Source: Propionibacteriaceae bacterium
GTDB taxonomy: Bacteria; Actinomycetota; Actinomycetes; Propionibacteriales; Propionibacteriaceae
Direction of reading: 5' to 3'
DNA: 6,871 bases
NCBI GenBank assembly: GCA_031282235.1
Contig: JAITED010000102.1
Location: 1-6,871 of the forward strand
Below the pieces are notes generated by a model. It saw only the letters and a program-made list of their open reading frames with translations. It had not been told where the DNA came from and ran no database searches. Shown here piece by piece: positions 1-5,565 of this stretch. A program made the position numbers and the translations under genes. Each line of letters starts with the position of its first letter. The stretch's first letter is position 1.

Positions 1-2
1 CT

Positions 3-272
3 ACCCCTACCCAGCAGCCCAGCACGCCTGCGGCCACGACTACCCCGCCTAGCCCCACTGCGCCGGCCACCGGCCCCACCTTGGCACCCCCGGCGGCACC
101 ACCAACCACAACTTTGGTGATTCCGCAGGCGGAGCAACACCCGGTGGCTAGTGCAGATGCGACGTATTGGAGCCCCCTCCCGGTGAAAGCAGGGCGGGCG
201 TTCCCCGATGGCAACTATCGCGGCCTGCTGCTGGTCTCACCTCCAGCTGCTGCAGCCGTATCAAACGCATAG
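3..272 (+). CDS. C-terminal fragment of a Pro/Thr/Ala-rich protein (5' end outside window)
   Basis: The frame is open from the left edge to a TAG stop at 270-272, so this is the last 89 codons of a longer protein. The first ~45 residues are almost entirely Pro, Thr, Ala and Ser, as in flexible linkers of secreted, cell-wall or membrane-anchored actinobacterial proteins. The last ~45 residues are more ordinary in composition (with YWSPLPVKAGRAF and DGNYRGLLLVSPP) and end in an Ala-rich tail. A TTG at 81 could in principle start a 63-residue protein, but the unbroken low-complexity frame upstream argues against it. I do not recognise the family. No sorting signal (LPxTG) or terminal membrane helix is visible. 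A surface protein or the extracellular tail of a membrane protein is only an inference from composition. Confidence 0.55.
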   Translation, partial: TPTQQPSTPAATTTPPSPTAPATGPTLAPPAAPPTTTLVIPQAEQHPVASADATYWSPLPVKAGRAFPDGNYRGLLLVSPPAAAAVSNA

Positions 273-304
273 TGGCGCAGCGAGAAAGAGTTTTGGCTTA
301 GCAC

Positions 305-334
305 TTACCCTAGGGCAAACACACGCTGTAGACT
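305..334 (+). promoter_or_regulatory. Candidate sigma-70-type promoter of helD
   Basis: TTACCC (305-310) and TAGACT (329-334) are separated by 18 bases. The -10 keeps the important T, A and final T, and matches TATAAT at four of six positions; the -35 matches at three of six. Initiation would fall near 341, giving a leader of about 30 bases before the helD TTG. The rest of the 273-372 gap shows no gene and no terminator for the upstream gene. A different -10 around 351-356 cannot be excluded. Confidence 0.3.
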
Positions 335-348
335 GATAGGTCGCGTGT
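321..348. repeat. Spaced inverted repeat over the helD promoter
   Basis: ACACGC (321-326) and GCGTGT (343-348) are perfect six-base inverted arms with 16 bases between them, so the half-sites sit 22 bp apart, about two helical turns. The candidate -10 lies between them. This could be a dimeric regulator operator or a chance match; arms this short occur by chance. Confidence 0.25.
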
Positions 349-359
349 CTTAAACATAC

Positions 360-364
360 GGGGG
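360..364 (+). promoter_or_regulatory. Ribosome binding site of helD
   Basis: A GGGGG run lies eight bases before the TTG at 373. An in-frame stop (TAG, 337-339) lies upstream, and no ATG or GTG in that frame lies between it and 373. The next in-frame Met codon is about 58 codons inside the conserved N-terminal region, so the TTG is the best start. Confidence 0.55.
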
Positions 365-372
365 TATTTGAT

Positions 373-2589
373 TTGTCGAACGTCGATGACGCCGCTGCGA
401 CATTACGCCGCGAACTCGCTGCTGAGCAGACCCATGTTGACGCTGTATACCGCGCCTTGGGTGCCGCTGTCGCGTCGGCGAAAGCGATTCAGGAGGAGAG
501 CAAGGCGCGCTTCTTGAACGAGCGCACCGACTGGTTGCGCGAGGAGATGGGCACATCGCTGTTCGAGCGGGACGCTTTCGCTTTTGAGGCCGCCCGGCGG
601 CTGGCGATATTGAACGCCGAACACGAGGGGCTGGTGTTCGGTCGTATTGACCTGCTCAGCCACGAACTGCGCTACATCGGGCGCATCGGGGTGCGCGATG
701 AGGAGTACGTGCCGCTGGTGATTGACTGGCGGGCTCCCGCCGCCGAGCCGTTCTACCGCGCCACCGAAACAGAGCCGATGGAGGTGGTACGCCGCCGCGT
801 GCTGCACTGCCGCGATGACCAAGTCACCGGCATTGAGGACGAACTGCTGGACACCTCTGCCGACACTGACCTGCCGATTATCGGCGAGGGCGCGCTGTTA
901 GCGGTGCTGAAACGCGCCCGGGGGGCGCACATGCGCGACATCGTATCCACCATTCAAGCGGAACAGGATGAGGCGATACGCGCCCCCTACCCCGGTGTCA
1001 CCATCATCTCTGGCGGCCCCGGCACTGGAAAGACGGTGGTCGCGCTGCACCGTGCCGCGTATCTGCTCTACACCCACCGCCGGCGTTTTGAGAACGGCGG
1101 GGTGCTGGTGGTGGGGCCATCCAACCTGTTCATGGCGTATATCGACCGGGTGTTGCCCGGTTTGGGCGAGGATACGGTACAACTGCGTTCCGTCGGCAAC
1201 ATCGCTTTAGACGTGCTGGGGTTCGGTTCCGACCGCGACGACCCCGCCACCGCTGCCACCGTGAAAGGTTCGCTGGCGATGCTGCCGGTGCTGCGGAAAC
1301 TGGCGCAACTGCCGCCCGTGGAGCATCCGGAACGCTTGCGGCTCACCGTCGTGGTGCATGGCGAAGTCCTCACCTTAAACGCGGGACAGTTGGCGAAGCT
1401 ACGCAGCCGTATCCTCTCTGGGCACAAAGTGAACCTAGCGGCACTGCTAGCCGAGGACGCTTTACTCGATGCGCTGTGGGAAGCCGCCCCGGAGGCGGCG
1501 ATCGCCGCCGGACGTGCCGATTTTGATGAGCGGGTACGGCTCAGCGCCGCTTGGCGAGAGTTTATGCCGCAGTGGTGGCCGCTGCTCACCCCGGAACACC
1601 TGTTGGCGCGGCTCTCCGATGCGCGTTTATTGGCACAGTTGGCAGGGCCGCTGCTCACCCCAGAGCAGATACGAGCGACTGCCGCCACGCTGGCGCAGGC
1701 GCACGCTTGGAGCAGCGGAGAGGCACCGCGAGCTGACTGGAGTGTGTCCGACATCGCCCTGCTCGATGAACTCGCTGAACTGGTAGGCCCCGTCCCGGAC
1801 AACGAGGAGGACGAACCGTCCGTATTTATTGAGGGGGGCACCGAGGTTGATGAGGTGACCACCACGTACGAGCGCGGCAGTGCGCGCCCCCAAACTTTGG
1901 AGGACGACCCGCAAACCACCTACGCCCACATCCTCATCGACGAAGCTCAGGACATCACCCCGATGCAGTGGCGCATGTTGCGCCGCCGCGGCCCGCAGGC
2001 CTCTTGGACGCTGGTGGGGGATCCGGCGCAGAGCTCCTACCCGGCTCCACGCGACACCGCGCAGGCGATTAACGAACTGGTGGGTAAAGGGATACGGCGC
2101 GACTTCCGGCTCTCCACCAACTATCGCAGCCCCAAAGAAGTGTTCGATTTGGCTGGCCGCTACATAAAAAAAACGGTTCCGAACGCTGACCTGCCGCAGG
2201 CGGTGCGCGCTACTGGCGTAGCCCCGCTGCTGCTCAGCGTCTCTGAGGGCGCGCTGTTGGATACGATTACCGCCCAACTGCGGGCGCTGCAGGAGTCTGT
2301 GGCGGGCAGTATCGCCGTTATCGCGCCTTTCCATCGTTGCGACGCACTGTATCGGGCGCTCATCGGCTTACCGGAGTGGGATGGGACGCGGATGAACTTG
2401 GTCAGCGCGCTGCGCGCGAAAGGTTTGGAGTACGACGCGGTGATTGTGGTCGCCCCGGACGAGATTGTGGCCGAGGCTCCCGGCGGCGAGCGCACCCTCT
2501 ACGTTGACCTGACCCGCGCCACCCAGCGGCTAGTGACTATCGACGTCAACGACGGCCAGCCAGGAGCGTGGCGAGAATCTCTCGAGTGA
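373..2589 (+). CDS. helD: HelD/HelR, RNA polymerase-associated UvrD-like ATPase
   Basis: A 738-residue superfamily 1 ATPase of the HelD family. These proteins bind RNA polymerase rather than act as classical DNA helicases: they push arms into the secondary and primary channels, strip nucleic acids and recycle stalled enzyme, and actinobacterial members contribute to rifampicin tolerance (family knowledge). Visible parts: an N-terminal charged helical region (about 5-60), probably the coiled-coil secondary-channel arm; a family motif VPLVIDWRAPAAEPFY; Walker A GGPGTGKT (214-221, Lys220); a long HelD-specific insertion; an acidic DNEEDE (476-481) in the region expected to form the primary-channel loop; Walker B DEAQD (523-527); motif III WTLVGDPAQS (545-554); NYRS (583-586); motif V AKGLEYD (682-688); motif VI YVDLTRAT (710-717). 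Length fits class II HelD of mycobacteria (about 740 residues). Start is TTG with GGGGG eight bases upstream. The 3' end overlaps metF, which runs the other way. All motor motifs look intact. Confidence 0.9.
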   Translation: MSNVDDAAATLRRELAAEQTHVDAVYRALGAAVASAKAIQEESKARFLNERTDWLREEMGTSLFERDAFAFEAARRLAILNAEHEGLVFGRIDLLSHELRYIGRIGVRDEEYVPLVIDWRAPAAEPFYRATETEPMEVVRRRVLHCRDDQVTGIEDELLDTSADTDLPIIGEGALLAVLKRARGAHMRDIVSTIQAEQDEAIRAPYPGVTIISGGPGTGKTVVALHRAAYLLYTHRRRFENGGVLVVGPSNLFMAYIDRVLPGLGEDTVQLRSVGNIALDVLGFGSDRDDPATAATVKGSLAMLPVLRKLAQLPPVEHPERLRLTVVVHGEVLTLNAGQLAKLRSRILSGHKVNLAALLAEDALLDALWEAAPEAAIAAGRADFDERVRLSAAWREFMPQWWPLLTPEHLLARLSDARLLAQLAGPLLTPEQIRATAATLAQAHAWSSGEAPRADWSVSDIALLDELAELVGPVPDNEEDEPSVFIEGGTEVDEVTTTYERGSARPQTLEDDPQTTYAHILIDEAQDITPMQWRMLRRRGPQASWTLVGDPAQSSYPAPRDTAQAINELVGKGIRRDFRLSTNYRSPKEVFDLAGRYIKKTVPNADLPQAVRATGVAPLLLSVSEGALLDTITAQLRALQESVAGSIAVIAPFHRCDALYRALIGLPEWDGTRMNLVSALRAKGLEYDAVIVVAPDEIVAEAPGGERTLYVDLTRATQRLVTIDVNDGQPGAWRESLE
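2546..2589. other. Convergent coding overlap of helD and metF
   Basis: The helD stop (TGA, 2587-2589) lies inside metF, and the metF stop (TGA on the minus strand, 2548-2546) lies inside helD. The last 14 sense codons of each gene are therefore antisense to the other. No hairpin with a T tract lies near either stop, so the two transcripts probably run into each other or end by Rho. Confidence 0.85.
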
Positions 2590-3424
2590 CCCCCGAGCGG
2601 TTCTGGGTGAAGAAGTGCAACCCCGGCACCGGCAACTCCAACAACTGTTCGGCCAACTCTAAGCCAATCTGCGCGCCCACGTCGCGCACCGCGATGTCAT
2701 CTGCCGCTGCTGCCTGCAACCGCGACACCACCGCGTCCGGCAACGCCGCCCCCGAAAGCTCCGCGAACTTAGATAACTGCGAGATACGGGTGATGGGCAT
2801 CAACCCAGGAATCACCGGCAGGTCACTCCCAGCGGCGCGCAGTCTGGCGACCAACGCTTGATATTTTTTTAACTCGAAGAAGAACTGCGTGATGGCGAAA
2901 TCGGCTCCAGCAAGCTGTTTCGCTATCAAAATCTCGGTGTCCAGGGTGGGATTACCGGCGGGGTGAATGTCTGGGAAGGCCGCCACCCCAATGCAGAACG
3001 GGCCGCGACTGGCCACCAACTCCACCAGTTCGGTAGCGTTCGCCAACCCGTGCGGGTGTTGTTCCCAAGGCACGCTGGGCCCTCCCGGCATGTCGCCGCG
3101 CAGCGCTAGGATGTGGCGTACCCCCGCAGCGGCGTATGCATCAATGGTGGCTTTCAGTTCGTCCACGCTCTGCCCCACTGCGGTGAGGTGCCCCACGATG
3201 GTGAGCGGCACCCGCGCTGCGATTGCACGGGTGGCGCTCAGGGTGCGCTCCCGCGTGGAGCCGTTCGCCCCATATGTCACCGATACGAAATCGGGCTGCA
3301 GCGGCACCAACTGCTCCACAGCCTGCATCAACTGGTCAAGCCCGCTACGGTCTTTCGGCGGGAAAAACTCGAAGCTATAGGTACGTTGCCCGGCAGCGAG
3401 CAGTTCCGTGATGGTTTTTGCCAT
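2546..3424 (-). CDS. metF: 5,10-methylenetetrahydrofolate reductase (MetF)
   Basis: An FAD-dependent TIM-barrel enzyme that reduces 5,10-methylenetetrahydrofolate to 5-methyltetrahydrofolate, the methyl donor for methionine synthesis; cytoplasmic. With the ATG at 3424 it has 292 residues, close to the ~296 of E. coli MetF. Family motifs in order: SFEFFPPK (17-24; Glu19 matches the catalytic Glu28 of E. coli), VTYGANGSTRERT (49-61), GHLT (78-81), ALRGDMP (107-113; Asp111 matches the folate/FAD-site Asp120), GVAAFPDIHP (146-155), TQFFFELKKY (179-188), PGLMPI (206-211) and LHFFTQNR (269-276). No C-terminal AdoMet-binding regulatory domain is present, as usual in bacteria. A GTG at 3433 would add three residues, but AAGGTG (3436-3431) lies six bases before the ATG and overlaps that GTG, so ATG is preferred. 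No S-box or other methionine riboswitch fits in the short leader. Confidence 0.95.
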   Translation of the reverse strand: MAKTITELLAAGQRTYSFEFFPPKDRSGLDQLMQAVEQLVPLQPDFVSVTYGANGSTRERTLSATRAIAARVPLTIVGHLTAVGQSVDELKATIDAYAAAGVRHILALRGDMPGGPSVPWEQHPHGLANATELVELVASRGPFCIGVAAFPDIHPAGNPTLDTEILIAKQLAGADFAITQFFFELKKYQALVARLRAAGSDLPVIPGLMPITRISQLSKFAELSGAALPDAVVSRLQAAAADDIAVRDVGAQIGLELAEQLLELPVPGLHFFTQNRSGVTREILATLLAGRR

Positions 3425-3430
3425 GCGATA

Positions 3431-3436
3431 CACCTT
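3431..3436 (-). promoter_or_regulatory. Ribosome binding site of metF
   Basis: On the minus strand AAGGTG is followed by six bases and then ATG (3424-3422). The GTG inside this site would be the alternative upstream start. Good spacing to the ATG decides the start in its favour. Confidence 0.6.
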
Positions 3437-3458
3437 ACCGACTATTGGTTACGCGGTA
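3436..3458. repeat. Inverted repeat TACCG-N13-CGGTA in the metF leader/promoter
   Basis: TACCG (3436-3440) and CGGTA (3454-3458) are perfect inverted arms; one further pair matches after a mismatch. They flank the candidate metF -10 and the left arm touches its ribosome binding site. Possible operator for the divergent metF/lipoprotein region, but short enough to be chance. Confidence 0.2.
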
Positions 3459-3469
3459 GGCTGGTTGAA
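3441..3469 (-). promoter_or_regulatory. Candidate metF promoter
   Basis: On the minus strand TTCAAC (3469-3464) and AATAGT (3446-3441) are separated by 17 bases. The match to TTGACA/TATAAT is only three and four of six. The start point would be near 3434, giving a very short leader holding the ribosome binding site. Spacing is good, sequence is weak. Confidence 0.25.
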
Positions 3470-4488
3470 TGCAGTGTCGAACCCGTTCCGCAAGGTTTTC
3501 ATCCCATACGCCCCCCCGGAGCCCATTTAATTCCGAAACAAACCCGGCGCACCGTATCCGAGTGGGCGCATTACGCGGCATCGTTGCAGCGTTTACGTCC
3601 GGAGTGCTGCTCCTCAGCGCGGCCTGCTCCACCTCCGCTACCACCGTACCCACCCCCACCCCACCCCCGGTGGGCAGTTACCACTCCGGCAACGCAGCGT
3701 TCGATGAGATTATCAACAACGCCCCGGTGGCTCCACCAGAGTTGGTCGCCGCCTACCCTTGGGCAGCGGCGGTGCGCGCCACCGGAGCGCTCCGAGTGGG
3801 CGGGCTAACCTACAGTCCGCTGTTTTGGGAGCCGGGGGCCACCACCGGAACGTTCACCGGGTTCGATGCCGGGTTGGCGCTGCTGCTGTCGCGCTACCTG
3901 CTGGGCGATGCCGCTATCGAAGTGGTGCCCGTGACCCCTACCACCGCCGAGTCGATGTTGCGCGCTGGCAGCGTTGACACCGTGATCGCCCAATACACCA
4001 TCACCTCCGCTAGCTTGGAGCAGGTGATGTTCTCCGGGCCGTACTACCTCTCCGGTTCCGCGGTGCTGGTGGGCTCGGATACGCCGCAGAGCGCGCAGTA
4101 CCCCACCCCGGTAGCTGTCGTCGCAGGTAGCATCCCCGCCACCCAGTTACCGGAAACCACCACCGCGCTGCCGTTACCCGCTCACGCGCAGTGCGTATCC
4201 GCGCTGTTGGGAGGAAACGCAGCCGGATACTTAACCGACGAATCCCTAGCCATCGCCACTTGGGCAGCCAACCCCACCTTAAAGATAGCCTCCCGCATCG
4301 ACTCCCCCGCCGATGCCTACGGCATCGCCCTGCCCCGCAACTCAGATGTCAAAACCCTAATCGACCACTGGCTAGCCGATTTGATAGCAGACGGCACCTG
4401 GGCGAAACTCTGGCAAGTCACCATCGGTCAAGCCGGTGGTGAAGCCCCCACCCCACCCACCCTAAACTCCGCCGGGAACTTGAGGTGA
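3469..4488 (+). CDS. Lipoprotein, extracellular solute-binding protein family 3
   Basis: Up to 339 residues. A hydrophobic stretch (about 38-52) ends in LLLSAAC, a lipobox with Cys53, so the mature protein should be lipid-anchored on the outer face of the membrane. A Pro/Thr linker (60-68) follows, then a two-lobed periplasmic-binding fold: GALRVGGLTYSPLFW (106-120), GTFTGFDAGLALLLSRYL (127-144), DTVIAQYTIT (170-179), FSGPYYLSG (188-196), AQCVSALLGG (240-249), YLTDES (254-259), YGIALPRNSD (284-293) and LIADGTWAKLW (305-315). These resemble glutamate-type binding proteins (GluB). Asp257 fits the amino-group ligand, but Ser182 stands where HisJ-type proteins have the carboxylate-binding Arg. 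No permease or ATPase gene lies beside it. The first 31 codons (ATG 3469) use atypical codons (CGA, AGG, TCA, CCA, ACA), and a GTG at 3562 would give a compact 21-residue signal peptide, so the true start may be 3562. Ligand unknown. Confidence 0.8.
   Translation: MQCRTRSARFSSHTPPRSPFNSETNPAHRIRVGALRGIVAAFTSGVLLLSAACSTSATTVPTPTPPPVGSYHSGNAAFDEIINNAPVAPPELVAAYPWAAAVRATGALRVGGLTYSPLFWEPGATTGTFTGFDAGLALLLSRYLLGDAAIEVVPVTPTTAESMLRAGSVDTVIAQYTITSASLEQVMFSGPYYLSGSAVLVGSDTPQSAQYPTPVAVVAGSIPATQLPETTTALPLPAHAQCVSALLGGNAAGYLTDESLAIATWAANPTLKIASRIDSPADAYGIALPRNSDVKTLIDHWLADLIADGTWAKLWQVTIGQAGGEAPTPPTLNSAGNLR
3526..3531 (+). promoter_or_regulatory. Candidate -10 element for the lipoprotein-prenyl synthase unit
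   Basis: TTTAAT matches TATAAT at five of six positions in a locally AT-rich patch. No good -35 lies at 16-18 bases. Initiation near 3538 would give a leader of about 24 bases before the GTG at 3562 and would rule out the ATG at 3469 for that transcript. Confidence 0.25.
3649..3668 (-). other. Perfect G-quadruplex motif (minus strand), signal-peptide-proximal
   Basis: The plus strand reads C3-A-C5-A-C4-A-C5, so the minus strand has four G runs with single-base loops, the arrangement expected to be most stable. It lies on the template strand of the lipoprotein gene and encodes the Pro/Thr linker just after the lipobox. Folding is inferred, not shown. Confidence 0.55.
4445..4462 (-). other. 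Second perfect G-quadruplex motif (minus strand) near the lipoprotein stop
   Basis: The plus strand reads C5-A-C4-A-C3-A-C3, again four runs with single-base loops on the template strand. It encodes the Pro/Thr residues of the C-terminal tail, about 25 bases before the stop and 30 before the prenyl synthase start. Confidence 0.55.
4481..4488 (+). promoter_or_regulatory. Ribosome binding site of the prenyl synthase, overlapping the upstream stop
   Basis: TGAGGTGA is a strong Shine-Dalgarno match that contains the TGA stop (4486-4488) of the lipoprotein gene. The ATG follows at 4492. Ribosomes finishing the lipoprotein would cover the site, which suggests translational coupling. Confidence 0.65.
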
Positions 4489-4491
4489 AAC

Positions 4492-5565
4492 ATGGTTTTC
4501 TCACCGGATGACCCGCTGGGGGCTGAATGGCGTACCGCGGTGGCTGAGAGTCTCGCGCCGCTGATAACGCAGTGCACCGCGCGGTGGCGCGGCATCAACG
4601 CCGAGTTGACGGCGTTCGCAACGGTGGCTGCCGATTATCTGGGGGGCGGGAAACGGGTGCGCCCCGCGTTCGCCTACTGGGCATACGTCGCCAGCGCTGG
4701 GCAACCGGCAGACCCGCAGCTTTTGCTGCAAACGCTGAGCGCGCTGGAGTTTCTGCACGCCGGTTTGTTGATTCATGATGACCTGATAGATGACTCCCCC
4801 ACCCGGCGCGGACACCCCAGCGCTCACGTCGCCTTGGCCGCCGCGTACCCCAACACCCCCGACCCGCTCACTTGGGGGCGTTCAGCTGCGGTGCTGCTGG
4901 GCACGCTGCTCATCCAGCAGGCGAACGAGGTGCTGACCCGCAGCGCGGGCAGCGCGCCGTATTTTTTGCGCGCCACCGAAACCCTAAACGCCACCATAAG
5001 TGAAGTGCTGCTCGGCCAGCAGTTAGACCTGCTAGCCGAACAGTCTAGCGACCGCAGCGATAGCCAACTGGCGGCGTTAGCGACTCAGGTAGATACCCTA
5101 AAAACCAGCAGTTACACCGTGCGCGGCCCGCTGCAGTTGGGGCTGGCGCTAACCGATGCCCCTATCCAACTAAAAGACGCCCTAGAGTGTTACGCCACCC
5201 ACGTCGGCGTGGGTTATCAACTCCGCGACGACTTGTTGGATCTGTTTGGTGAACCCGAGCTCACTGGTAAAACCCCCGGAGGTGACATCCGGCGCGGCAA
5301 ACGTACCCACCTCATCGCTGCCGCCACCGCGCAAGCTAACGCTGCTGACAAGGCCATACTGTATGCCAATCTGGGCAACCCCGCTGCCGACATCGCCGCT
5401 GTTCGCGCCGCAGTAACCCGCAGCGGAGCTGCCGCCGACATCGAAACCCGCCTTTCCAAGTTAGCGCGTTTCGCCGCCAAGGCTTTAGCATCTGCCCCCC
5501 TGCAACCCGATGCCCGCACTGCGCTCACCAAACTGGCGGAACAAACACTTTTCCGCAGCGCTTGA
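4492..5565 (+). CDS. Trans-polyprenyl (probably geranylgeranyl or longer) diphosphate synthase
   Basis: A 357-residue all-helical enzyme of the IspA/IdsA family that condenses isopentenyl diphosphate with an allylic diphosphate using Mg2+; cytoplasmic. Seen in order: GGGKRVRP (51-58, IPP-binding Lys and Arg), first Asp-rich motif DDLID (96-100) with RRG (105-107), GQQLDL (175-180), KT (204-205), second Asp-rich motif DDLLD (246-250), then GKTPGGDIRRGKRT (259-272) with the usual lysines. The first motif is DDxxD without the two-residue insertion found in bacterial farnesyl synthases, and residues five and four before it are Gly91 and Leu92, not bulky aromatics, so a product of C20 or longer is likely (inference). 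Actinobacterial homologues (IdsA, GrcC) feed carotenoid, menaquinone or polyprenyl pathways; which one applies is not visible. Divergent metF beside such a synthase also occurs in mycobacteria (Rv2172c/idsA2, from memory). It follows the lipoprotein gene by three bases. Confidence 0.9.
   Translation: MVFSPDDPLGAEWRTAVAESLAPLITQCTARWRGINAELTAFATVAADYLGGGKRVRPAFAYWAYVASAGQPADPQLLLQTLSALEFLHAGLLIHDDLIDDSPTRRGHPSAHVALAAAYPNTPDPLTWGRSAAVLLGTLLIQQANEVLTRSAGSAPYFLRATETLNATISEVLLGQQLDLLAEQSSDRSDSQLAALATQVDTLKTSSYTVRGPLQLGLALTDAPIQLKDALECYATHVGVGYQLRDDLLDLFGEPELTGKTPGGDIRRGKRTHLIAAATAQANAADKAILYANLGNPAADIAAVRAAVTRSGAAADIETRLSKLARFAAKALASAPLQPDARTALTKLAEQTLFRSA

Noticed and set aside
81..272. Stand-alone 63-residue protein starting at TTG 81
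   Set aside because: The same frame is open with matching Pro/Thr/Ala composition to the left edge, so it is the tail of a longer gene.
273..372. Rifampicin-associated element upstream of helD
   Set aside because: I looked for the GGCCTTGC/GCAAGCCCC-type palindrome known from streptomycetes and mycobacteria and did not see it.
968..2495. Several long open frames on both strands inside helD (for example 1068-1919 minus, 283 codons)
   Set aside because: They are shadows of a high-GC gene with full HelD motif conservation; their translations are Ser/Arg-rich without recognisable domains.
3425..3561. S-adenosylmethionine or cobalamin riboswitch ahead of metF
   Set aside because: The region is short and lacks the conserved boxes and helices of these riboswitches; the metF ribosome binding site follows a candidate promoter directly.
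3113..3808. 231-codon plus-strand frame across metF and the lipoprotein gene
   Set aside because: It runs antisense through conserved metF motifs and then out of frame through the lipoprotein gene; composition is not protein-like.
4641..4656. G6-C-G3-AAAC-G3 in the prenyl synthase as a G-quadruplex
   Set aside because: Only three separated G runs; a fourth needs a zero-length loop. It simply encodes the conserved GGGKR motif.
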